NCBI GenBank assembly: GCA_024364805.1
Contig: CM044519.1
Span: forward strand, 52,892,238-52,914,537
Length of the DNA: 22,300 bases
Source: Euprymna scolopes
Taxonomy: Eukaryota > Mollusca > Cephalopoda > Sepiida > Sepiolidae
Direction: 5' to 3'
Made by a program: the position numbers and the translations under genes. This document shows, piece by piece, positions 11,001 to 18,429 of the stretch. Every line of letters begins with the position of its first letter. Positions within the stretch are counted from its first letter, which is position 1. Below the pieces are notes generated by a model. It had not been told where the DNA came from, did not search any database, and saw only the letters and a list, made by a program, of their open reading frames with translations.

Positions 11001-11417
11001 CTAAAACGCTGTGGGTTGGCCAAGTTTGTTGGGGTCGATACAAATCTCTTGAACCCGAGCGTAATTGTACATTAAAAGTATTTGCAGCAAATCTCCTGTT
11101 AAAAATGGCGTGAAATCATGAGCACAGCGTTTGCAACTGGCTTGTGTCTTTTGCGATTGGCTCTTGCCGGACTCAATTCTTTCATGGCCGAAGGAGCATT
11201 TGTGCGGCTGAATACACTTGAAATGTGTAATTGTTAATGGTGCGTAACGTGAAATTAAAAGAGACAAAAGACCGCCAGGCAAGTGAGAAAGGCGGAAAAA
11301 GGGAAAGAACGAAGGTTGAGAAAAGGTGTTAGTTGTCGCTGAAGAGCTGACTGTCGTCGACTGATGGCTTTTCGATAAGAAAAATCTCCAGGCGGTGTGA
11401 GGCGGGAACTGCTGCAT
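11001..11417 (-). CDS. Hypothetical minus-strand open frame in CpG-rich island (doubtful)
   Basis: An open frame of 138 codons starting ATG at 11417 (MQQFPPHTAWRFF) and ending TAG at 11001-11003. Its first 89 bp overlap, in another frame, the 3' end of the more coding-like 11329-11676 frame, so at least part must be a shadow. The C-terminal part, from about residue 70, contains CKRCAHDFTPFLTGDLLQIL and NYARVQEICIDPNKLG. It looks protein-like but I do not recognise it. It could be a downstream stretch of the same ancient coding sequence after a frameshift, part of an unknown repeat, or chance. No splice sites were settled. Confidence 0.18.
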   Translation of the reverse strand: MQQFPPHTAWRFFLSKSHQSTTVSSSATTNTFSQPSFFPFFRLSHLPGGLLSLLISRYAPLTITHFKCIQPHKCSFGHERIESGKSQSQKTQASCKRCAHDFTPFLTGDLLQILLMYNYARVQEICIDPNKLGQPTAF

Positions 11418-11676
11418 CGACCGAGGCGGCGGCTAGTTGGTCGGTCGGCATCTCTTCCTCATCGATTGAGCGTTGATTTATGCCAAGCTTCATCACAGAC
11501 GACAACCTACATCTGGTTGCATTAGATAAAAAATAAAACGAAACTAATAACGGAAGAAGAAAACAAAATGGCGATTGTTTAGCTAGTCGATGCTTTCTGA
11601 ATTCGGTTAAACCAAGCATGAATAATTGAAGAGCTTGATTCGTCGGTTGTTTCATTGAACTCATTCTTTGGGTCAT
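11329..11676 (-). CDS. Candidate coding exon: putative N-terminal signal/anchor segment
   Basis: A 115-codon open frame starting at 11676 (further Met at residues 5 and 8). The surroundings are CpG-richer than the rest of the window. The codons look more ordinary than the AT-driven frames elsewhere (GCC GCC GCC, CTG GAG). A basic stretch (KHRLAK, residues 28-33) precedes a hydrophobic segment (PFCFLLPLLVSFYFL, about 36-50) and a possible N-glycosylation site (NAT, 52-54). A hydrophilic, acidic tail follows, including SIDEEEMPTDQ and HRLEIFLIEKPSVDDSQ. The order suggests a secreted or type II membrane protein N-terminus. I recognise no family, and no convincing donor site fixes an exon end. 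Treat it as the one possible host coding exon here. Confidence 0.28.
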   Translation of the reverse strand: MTQRMSSMKQPTNQALQLFMLGLTEFRKHRLAKQSPFCFLLPLLVSFYFLSNATRCRLSSVMKLGINQRSIDEEEMPTDQLAAASVDAAVPASHRLEIFLIEKPSVDDSQLFSDN

Positions 11677-11689
11677 TCATTTTTGTGGA

Positions 11690-12358
11690 AAACAAAAAAG
11701 AAAGAATTGATAATCGCGATCACAAGTTCGAAGCAAAAATACTCCGTTAATTCACTTTATTTTACTCATCGCCAATTCCGTCAAAGTGTCGTCACGAATG
11801 GCATAAGAAAATGAAAAATATTAAAATTAAATTTGTGATGATGTCTAAAATGTAAAAGTTTCGATTTAAAAAACAAGGAAAAACAATCATGTTCTTTATA
11901 AACTAATATTTTGAAGAAATATAATACGGATTAAGTTAAAGTTGATTCACAATGCTTACATGATTTGAATTAGTTAAAAGGAAATATTTTGATTTCACTA
12001 AATTAAATAAAATAGTAGTTAATTTAACAGGAACTACTATTTTATCGACACGCACGCGTGCGCGCGCCCACACATACATATATTCATGAATATAGCATAC
12101 GTTGAAATTCGGCCAACAGGCGTAGAACTCCATAGCCATTGGGGACAGATGGATTCCAGCATATATATTATTGTCGCGGCTATTTCAGAAGTAATAGATA
12201 CAGCGAAATAGCGAAATCTTTGATAATTTCCAAAAGAAAACAAACCAAAAAAGAAAACAAACCAAAAGTATATCGTACTTTTTGAAAAAGTTATCATACT
12301 ATCCCCGTTATATTTAGCAAGAACTCTCTATGTACTGTCTTGTATGTGAAAGATTTCC

Positions 12359-12361
<3 letters not shown>
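11690..12361. other. Unassigned AT-rich DNA with a hairpin and a GC-alternating patch
   Basis: No gene recognised. Contains the inverted repeat at 12007-12045, an alternating purine-pyrimidine patch (ACGCACGCGTGCGCGCGC, about 12050-12067) and a tandem duplication of AAAAGAAAACAAACC-like sequence near 12235-12268. Confidence 0.45.
12007..12045. repeat. Perfect inverted repeat, 14-bp stem and 11-nt loop
   Basis: The arm ATAAAATAGTAGTT (12007-12020) is exactly complementary to AACTACTATTTTAT (12032-12045). It sits immediately left of the CG-alternating patch. No associated gene or terminator context was identified. Confidence 0.85.

Positions 12362-12443
<82 letters not shown>
12362..12443. repeat. 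(AT)n microsatellite, about 41 units
   Basis: A pure AT run of about 82 bp, 113 bp left of the small Tc1/mariner-type element. Confidence 0.97.
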
Positions 12444-12446
<3 letters not shown>

Positions 12447-12556
12447 TTTTGTTGTTGATTTTTTTTAAACGATATTGAGGTTAGCGTCTTCACCTTGAAG
12501 ATCGGATGCATTTTTTTTTTAGAAATTGCCCATTTTTTAATATATGTATATTTATA

Positions 12557-12952
12557 AGGTGGCCCACTTAAAAGGTAGGCCAGAAAATGTAGTAGAGAGG
12601 ATGAATATTCTTTTATTGTTTAAATTACGTGTTGGATGCTGGAAGTGCTCCCTGTTGACATCTATGCATTCGTGGGCACATTTAACACCGTTTGCAGTTA
12701 CTCCCTGTAGATGTTCTCTGGTGATTCCATGATAGCGTTGGTAACGTTCTTCTTAAGTTGGTCTAGATTGTGAGGATTATTTGCTAAACTTTTTGTTTTA
12801 AAGCCCCCCAAAGATAAAAATCACAAGTCCGGGGATCGTGGTGGACATAACCCTTTGCTTATTGTTCTGATAGACTTCACAATCACTATTCTCTGCTGCG
12901 GCGAAAACACCATACTTCAAAAATTTTAAATCGGGCTCCTTTTAAGTGGGCC

Positions 12953-12956
<4 letters not shown>
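12557..12956 (-). mobile_element. Internally deleted Tc1/mariner-type DNA transposon, 400 bp
   Basis: A non-autonomous derivative with 19-bp terminal inverted repeats differing at the first base: AGGTGGCCCACTTAAAAGG (12557-12575) and, inverted, GGGTGGCCCACTTAAAAGG (12956-12938). Both ends are flanked by TA, the target duplicated by this superfamily. The transposase lies on the minus strand. An N-terminal start (MVFSPQQRIVIVKS) runs from ATG at 12913, and a C-terminal DDE-domain relic follows. Most of the gene between them is missing. The right end abuts an (AT)n array. The exact family within Tc1/mariner/IS630 is not certain. Confidence 0.88.
12590..12913 (-). pseudogene. Tc1/mariner-type transposase remnant, N- and C-terminal ends fused
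   Basis: Begins at ATG 12913 with MVFSPQQRIVIVKS, resembling the N-terminal start of transposases in this group. It then passes over a deletion junction (about 12840-12865) into PPRSPDL, the conserved block near the last catalytic acid in families where it reads PPRSPDLTP-DFFLWG. NNPHNLDQLKKNVTNAI, ESPENIYRE and, in another frame, CAHECIDVNREHFQHP follow; the last matches the usual C-terminal Cys...GG-HFEH tail. At least two stops and one frameshift interrupt it, and the HTH region and the first two catalytic acids are gone. It cannot encode active enzyme. Confidence 0.85.

Positions 12957-13021
<65 letters not shown>
12957..13021. repeat. (AT)n microsatellite directly abutting the transposon end
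   Basis: A pure AT run of about 64 bp that starts at the TA flank of the element's right terminal repeat. Either the element inserted into an AT array or the array expanded from the TA target duplication. Confidence 0.97.
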
Positions 13022-13025
<4 letters not shown>

Positions 13026-13124
13026 TGGAGTTTCGGCTGTAAACGAAAACGTCAAGTACCAACAACGAATACAACTTTCATTGGCTCAAATATGACGAAT
13101 AATCCCAAAATCTTTTCGCTCAAA

Positions 13125-13435
13125 TTCAAGATTTCCAGACAAATCTCCCTTCATTTTCATCTAACACCCAAATGAAATTTTATTTTTCGAGAACATCTGT
13201 GTGGAACACATCGCCACAAGACTGTTTCACTCCAGGCTCCCACTTAGTCCAATGTCAATGAATATTTCTTAAAAAACTCAGTAAAAATGAATTTTTGTTG
13301 ACTTCATTGACCATTTTCAATTGTCTCATAAAATTCCTCATCACTCATTGACAATCTATCAATCGTATTAGTTTTTATCCTCGAGTGGCTTTTAAATTTG
13401 ATGTGGTAACTCTTTAATAAAAAACAACATAAAAT
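13125..13435 (+). mobile_element. LINE fragment, copy 3 (short 5'-truncated 3' end)
   Basis: Highly decayed. One frame reads FYFSRTSVWNTSPQDCFTPG, which aligns with SFFLRTAPLWNCLPFSCFPA of the copy at 9514-10053. The 3' UTR signature TTATCCTCGAGTGGCT at about 13376-13390 is nearly identical to that of copy 1. An A-rich tail (AATAAAAAACAACATAAAA) ends near 13435. The left boundary is approximate. Confidence 0.75.
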
Positions 13436-13561
13436 ATGAACACGATTAAACGAAGTTAAATAATAATAAAACTTCACTACAAAGAAACAAAAAATGAAAA
13501 AGACAACGTTCAATCACTGACTTTGTCGGCACTGGGTTATCTTTACGATTATTGTTTCCAC

Positions 13562-13708
13562 TTCACTTCCGGTTGCCTCTTCGTTTTTAACTGACTTTTT
13601 ACGGTATCTTTTTTTATATTAATTAAAGGCATAATAGATTAAGACGAACTTTTCTAAATAGTAACGAAAAAAATAATCTCAACATGGGGAGAAGAAACCG
13701 GAAGTGAA
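13562..13708. repeat. Inverted repeat with 13-bp arms containing ETS-like motifs
   Basis: TTCACTTCCGGTT (13562-13574) is the exact complement of AACCGGAAGTGAA (13696-13708). A CTTC/GAAG pair further in extends it weakly. Each arm contains ACTTCCGG/CCGGAAGT, a consensus ETS-factor site. This may be a decayed foldback element or a promoter-like motif pair. Confidence 0.6.
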
Positions 13709-13709
13709 T

Positions 13710-14789
13710 CGGAAATAGCTGTTGTTGCGCATCATTCATTTCGTATAATTCAGAGGATTATTGTTAACATTAATTTACCTGAAACTTTTCTAGTTAGATT
13801 TTTTCTGGACAAGACATCAAGTGAAAGTATTTTCGTGGAATGGCCTGGATTCGAATTCGGAACACCTAGGTTGTCGGTTCGTGTCGTTAAGCATTTCGTC
13901 ACCAGCTATTATGGCACTATGTCTATAGTTGATGAAATGTTAATAGGGACACGTGTTTGTCTTGTTATCATCCGAAACATTTCTGCGAGTCGTATTTCCG
14001 ATAGCGAAAGAGAGGATACTACAAGTAGAAGAACTACCATCAGGAGATTAATGGCAGACAGAAAAAAAAAAAAACATTTATTCGGTAAGTCAACAATTAA
14101 GAGAGGAGGATTGAACCAGACTGCAGAGGGGGAAGTTGTCGGTATTTATTCAGTTTTTTTATAGAATAAGGAAATAACAGGACAGGACCGTGAAATTGAT
14201 GTTATGGAATTGTTGAGAAATGAGGGGTTATTCTACTTCATAGCTAGTAGACGTTTCAACCATAGATGTTTTCAGCACTAAAACTTTGAACAACTGACTG
14301 AATGCCAAGTTACACATTATCACAGAAAACCGTAAACTTAACATTAATAGAAAGAGATATTATTAAAGACTAAAGCCTATCACGTATAAATATCTTAATA
14401 ATGCATATATCATGCATCCTACACTAATAAGAGACATTTGACTTTACTTACTTCCGGTTATTACTCTCTAACCGTTTTAAAGGCGAACAAAGGGAGATAA
14501 CGTATTCATAGATTCGCTTCTCGACGGAACCATATTCAAAATTTGCCATGGTCACCTCTTGGAGTGGTAAAGAAATAGATACTTATACCTACATTATATT
14601 TCTTTTAGTTGGTGCGTTGGTTTATCCATTTCACTATTTGCCGCAAAATGAGCTGAGCTGACTGAAATTTTGTATGAACCTTTGTTATGACAAGACACAG
14701 CGATTTGAGTATTATAGAATCCGTCCGATGTATAGTAAGGGATTAATAGGGATTAATTACCACTAATATGTTTATCATCTGCCAGATGA
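13710..14789. other. Unassigned DNA with a possible SINE relic
   Basis: Apart from the tRNA-like segment at 13841-13909, no element or gene was assigned. The open frame 13835-14164 overlaps that segment and has no recognised domain. A further ETS-like ACTTCCGG lies at 14450-14457, near AAAGGGAGATAAC at about 14489. Confidence 0.45.
13841..13909 (-). mobile_element. Possible tRNA-derived SINE head
   Basis: Read on the minus strand, TAGCTGGTGACG (13909-13898) resembles an RNA polymerase III A box. AATTCGAATCC (13857-13847) is close to the B-box consensus GGTTCGAATCC, and CCA closes at 13841. The box spacing of about 53 bp suits a tRNA with a long variable arm. No clean cloverleaf folds and no tail was identified, so this is a SINE or tRNA-pseudogene candidate only. 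Confidence 0.35.
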
Positions 14790-15169
14790 ATTCATCGAAA
14801 ACGCAATACGCTTTCTCCACGATGAACACATCATCCCGACGCTAGTCTTATCAACTTTCGGATAATCTCAACAAATTCTATGTCTGATCTTGAAGCTGGT
14901 ATTATAATGTTGTACTCTTCAAAATGCAGTCATCTTACTATTGGTTCCCCACTCTCACCCCGACTATCGCTTTTCCACGGCAACCACTCAATATTGTTGC
15001 GAAGAGTCAAATACGCCATAAGATGAAGTACTGTTGTCACACGTGCGAAAGTGCTTCTCAGAGTACTTTATTCTGTCTTACGGTAAAAACACCGACTTTC
15101 GAAATCTTGTGGGTGATTTTTTTTATCTACAGTTCTTTCTCACAGAAAAGATGTTTCTAGTCTATCTAA
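14790..15169 (+). mobile_element. LINE fragment, copy 4, 5' part (interrupted by mariner)
   Basis: From about 14924 one frame reads QSSYYWFPTLTPTIAF, a KTQ...L-type post-palm RT region. It then passes over an internal deletion to SQIRHKMKYCCHT, the equivalent of [10 protein letters not shown] at 9596. After a frameshift it reads NLVGDFFYLQFFLTEKMF, the equivalent of SLVGD...LSHRRDV. The homology stops at 15169, exactly where the mariner terminal repeat begins. Upstream of 14924 the match is weak and the start is approximate. It keeps post-palm sequence that copy 2 has lost. Confidence 0.75.
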
Positions 15170-15171
15170 TA

Positions 15172-15762
15172 TTAGGTTGGTGCAAAAACAATATCGTTTT
15201 CTCACATATGTTACTTTTATATATGATTTCTGAATTAATTACTTATAGCCATGTTACATATCATTTTGAAGCGCGTTTTTCGCTCTATCGAATCGTGTTA
15301 TTTGTTACCGTTCTCAATCTCTTCATTCATTTTTTTCAGGCTTTTCGACAGCATGGACGAAATTCAAATCCGCACAATTTTCTTGTTCCAGTCCAAACTA
15401 ATCCGAAAAGCTGCCGAGATAGCTCATGATATCAATGATGCGTTTGGCATGGGAACTATTAACAGACGTGTGGAACAATGGTGGTTCTAAGAAATTTCGC
15501 AATGGTGACGAGAGCTTCAAAGATGAAGACGGTCGCAGCCGGCCGATAACTGTGATTGACAACGAACATTTAAAAGGCTTAATTGAAGCCAATTCTCGCA
15601 AAACCACACGAGAAATTGCTGTTAGAAGGGGAGGTCGACCAGTCAACAGTCGTCGCCATTTAAAGCAAATAGGAAAGTCAAAAAAGTTGGATAAATCGGT
15701 GCCGCATGAATTGAACGATAATTTTAAAAAAATCGTCGTTTTGAAAATTGAATTTGAATCCT
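15172..15762 (+). mobile_element. Mariner DNA transposon, 3'-truncated, inserted in LINE copy 4
   Basis: The left terminal repeat TTAGGTTGGTGCAAAAACAA starts at 15172 just after a TA dinucleotide (15170-15171), the mariner target. It closely resembles the Hsmar1-type end (TTAGGTTGGTGCAAAAG). About 180 bp of leader precede the transposase start at 15353. Homology ends in the transposase around 15760. No matching right terminal repeat (TTGCACCAACCTAA-like) was found downstream, and LINE 3'-UTR sequence follows instead. Confidence 0.92.
15353..15762 (+). pseudogene. Mariner transposase, N-terminal third only
   Basis: Starts MDEIQIRTIFLFQSKL at 15353 and continues KAAEIAHDINDAFGMGTINR and VEQWWF, matching the first helix-turn-helix of SETMAR/Hsmar1-type transposases. 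A frameshift near 15488 moves the frame to KKFRNGDESFKDEDGRSRP, IEANSRKTTREIA, HLKQIGKSKKLDKSVPHEL (second HTH and the linker WVPHEL-like motif). Between REIA and HLKQIG two compensating shifts hide VDQSTVV. Another shift precedes KNRRFE near 15733. Nothing remains of the DDD catalytic domain. The full family protein is about 340 residues; about 135 are represented. It is dead, but the similarity is still clear. Confidence 0.92.
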
Positions 15763-15850
15763 TACGATATTGTCTCACAGTCCACATAACAAACCTATTA
15801 ACCCCTTTTCTCGAGGGTTCTTTCTGCTTTGATTAACGGTGAATCATTAG
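15763..15850 (+). mobile_element. LINE copy 4, resumed 3'-UTR tail
   Basis: TTACGATATTGTC (15762 on) aligns with TTACTATATTGTC at about 10088 in copy 2. TTAACCCCTTTTCTCGAGGG (about 15788-15807) aligns with the family signature TTAACCCTTATCCTCGAGTGG, and TTTGATTAACGGTGAAT aligns with CTTGATAATGTGGTGAT. The similarity is short and gapped but runs in the right order and orientation. Confidence 0.6.
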
Positions 15851-17099
15851 GTAACTAAACTGTGAACGACCTTCAAATCAACGCTCCGAACAATTCAAGG
15901 CCGTTTCTCTAGCTGATCCGCAGATCTCGACTCAAACAAACAACCATCACTTTCTGCCACTTCAACATAACTCTAGCACAGTCCAGGCATCTAAGTCATA
16001 AAGTCATAAATCCTTATTAACAAAAGATATCGTACACATGGGGTTCAACGGTTGGTGACGGGATTCTCCACGCCTATTTATGAAGAGCGGCTGCTAAGAT
16101 GAAATCTATTCTCACTTAAATTAAATTGCAAGAAAACTTTATTTTTTAACCCAGTCGTAGTCCTCGCTGATAGCCGTAAAACATGTACCATTGTCAGCTT
16201 CGTCTCAGTAAAAGGAAGGCGGCATCTTGCTCAGCAGAATCGTCGGTCAAAGGAAGCCGTAACAATGACTACTATATCTGGATTTAAAGTAACGTTCGAC
16301 AAACATTCAGGTTTTATGCATCTTCGACCTATTTACATATTTGATATTTTTGGGGGCCAAATCTGATTTGAAATTAGATTTGAATTTGATATGCCTTTAA
16401 GTTTAGTGACTTATACAATCGAGTTTTATTTATCGATTAGTTACATTTCACCTGTTATTTTCTTCTGAATCGCTAAAATTAATATCGATTTCTTTAATTG
16501 ACTTTAGAATTTCAAATAAATAATCAATCAGCAGAAAAATTCTATATTTATTCCACTCAACTGGTCCGCCCCTCTCCTATTGCATACTTCAATAATTGGT
16601 CACCGTTAATGGGACCACGTGAGACGAAAGGAGTGGTGGGTAATCAGTTTATGATTCACTTCACCTTGGACCTCATCTGACCTTCTTCGGGTGGAAATAT
16701 AGCCACTTTCGATCGTCAAACGTCTGACACGAGGTGATAAACGTTATCCTTTGAGGTGGAGATAGATTTTTACGCTTGGTTGAGATTTACGGATATGCGT
16801 CGTTGCAAGTGCAAATTTGATCAGCACGAATGATCTTTACCAGCCAATAAGACCTTATTTTTTTTCGCGGGGAATGATTGTCCTTTCGTGCTTCAGTTCA
16901 TTCCCATTGAAACTTGGAATTTTTGTTTCCTTAAAAAAATAAATATTTTTATCTTTTTAAATTCGATTTGGCCTTTTTGACTATTCACTACTTTTGACTA
17001 TTCATTTGCCCCCCCTCCCTTGGATGAGGGTAAGTTAAATGAGTTTTAATTGTGGAGGATAAACATCTACCTTAAAATATAAGACTCTGAATAGGAGTC
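15851..17099. other. Unassigned intergenic DNA
   Basis: No gene or element recognised. A short local repeat, AAGTCATAAAGTCATAAA, occurs near 15995-16015, and the open frame at 16498-16680 has no recognisable motif. Confidence 0.45.
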
Positions 17100-17640
17100 G
17101 CCTCTCTAATCCTCTTCTTTTTTTTTTGCTCGCTTTCACTCTATTTTCTTTTTTTCTCTTTATTTCACAACGTTTTTTTTTACTAGTTTCTATCTTTTCT
17201 GTTTTTCTTTTCATTTTTTCTTTTTTGTTTTTATTTACTTCTTTCTAGGTAATTATCAATATTTTTTCTACTTTATTTTTGAAAATTATGTTCACTTTCT
17301 TATTTTCAGTTTTCTCTTTACCCATTTCGTTCTTTCTTTTTTATTTTTATTTCCCTCTCTTCACCTTTCCCTTATTATTTCCGAGTCTTTCTTTTTCTCT
17401 CCCACGTTCTCGTTTATTCTTCTAAACTTTTCTTACAATTCCTTTGCATCATTCTTTCGCTCTCTCTTCTCCTCATTTCTTTCATTCTTTCTTCTCATAC
17501 ATCGTTCATTTTGTTTTTTCTTGCTTTGTATTGCTTTCCTTGTTTTCAATTAACCTCCTCCTCAATCTTCTTTATTTCGTCGAATCAAAACTTTCTTCCT
17601 TTCTGACCCTCAATCGATTTTATTTTCACTCGATTCCTCT
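17100..17640. repeat. Long pyrimidine-rich tract (plus strand)
   Basis: About 540 bp strongly biased to T and C on the plus strand, not a simple tandem repeat. The Phe/Leu/Ser-rich frame at 17444-17704 follows from composition. The tract ends at TTTGCCAG (17641-17648), which resembles a polypyrimidine-AG splice acceptor. Confidence 0.8.
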
Positions 17641-17648
17641 TTTGCCAG

Positions 17649-17740
17649 AGATGACCCTCACCACACCAACATTGAATGGCAACATCAAAGATTTTGCAAG
17701 TTAATCAACCGAAGCGCCATCAACGCCAATGAACCGTGAG
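17649..17740 (+). other. Exon-like segment between an AG acceptor and a GTAAAT donor (weak)
   Basis: Follows the pyrimidine tract and acceptor-like TTTGCCAG, and ends before GTAAATTT at 17741. One phase reads DDPHHTNIEWQHQRFCKLIN and on to NEP before a TGA just short of the donor. That combination would suit a terminal coding exon or chance. No family is recognised, and the segment may instead be part of an unknown repeat. Confidence 0.15.
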
Positions 17741-18062
17741 GTAAATTTCTCGTGAAAACCTCCTAACTATTCCTTCCGTGGCAATCATTGGCATCAGTAT
17801 AATCAACCCTAACCCACACGACGCTTCGATGCCCTGTAATCATTGAGCCGTCGTATGGCCTATGCTGATTAGGACCAATCAACAGTCTGCGCACCCACAT
17901 CCCGAGCCATTACAAGTGATATCAGAAATTGGCCTCATTCGTTCTCTTTTTACCAAATGTATTCCCCTGTTATTTTTTCTTTTCAAAAGATTCATCATCG
18001 AACTAGAGTTTAGACTTAATCAAACCTTTCCGCATAAAGCATAAATATGATTACGACAATAT
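17741..18062. other. Unassigned DNA
   Basis: No gene or element recognised; ordinary mixed sequence leading to trinucleotide repeats. The open frame 17862-18044 has no recognisable domain. Confidence 0.45.
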
Positions 18063-18158
18063 GAGACTCTTACAATAAATTAATAATTACAATAATAATA
18101 ATGATAACAATATTGATAATACTGATGATAATAATAATGATGATGATAATAATAAGTG

Positions 18159-18196
<38 letters not shown>

Positions 18197-18208
18197 ATAA
18201 TAATAATA
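18063..18208. repeat. Compound AAT/GAT and (CTA)n trinucleotide repeats
   Basis: Degenerate AAT, GAT and AAC triplets (18063-18155) lead into about 12 clean CTA units (about 18158-18195) and then AAT units. They lie directly left of the 5' end of the following LINE. Confidence 0.95.
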
Positions 18209-18352
18209 ATTATAAGAGTGCAATAGTTTTCTTATTGTCAGGTGAGGAATGGGGACGAGCTTCCACTCTCCTATAAAATACCCCCAAAACATGCTCCAAT
18301 TTATAGCCTCTGACAATCATACTCCCAGCCCTCTCGTGCGGCTTAGTCAATA

Positions 18353-18421
18353 AGCCGGCTGGACCTGTTTTATTAAAAAGGGTGCACCAGGCGAGTAACT
18401 GGCGCCATAAAACCAGTGGCT
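18353..18421 (+). other. Structured leader (5' UTR) segment of the second LINE
   Basis: Contains nested pairing possibilities: AGCCGGCTGG (18353-18362) with CCAGTGGCT (18413-18421), and CCAG/CTGG within CCAGGCGAGTAACTGG (18387-18402). Some LINEs of the R2 group carry self-cleaving HDV-like ribozymes at the 5' end. I could not fit the full ribozyme fold, so only a structured RNA is supported. Confidence 0.35.
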
Positions 18422-18429
18422 CTAGGTAG

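Noticed and set aside
10278-11023. Poly-Asn, poly-Ile, Leu-Ser and Ser-Ile frames
   Set aside because: All are translations of the ATT, GA and GATA microsatellites and purine-rich flanks.
13835-14164. 109-codon plus-strand frame
   Set aside because: It begins in the tRNA-like segment, includes a poly-Lys stretch from an A run, and has no recognised domain.
15398-15787. 129-codon minus-strand frame
   Set aside because: It is antisense to the mariner transposase remnant.
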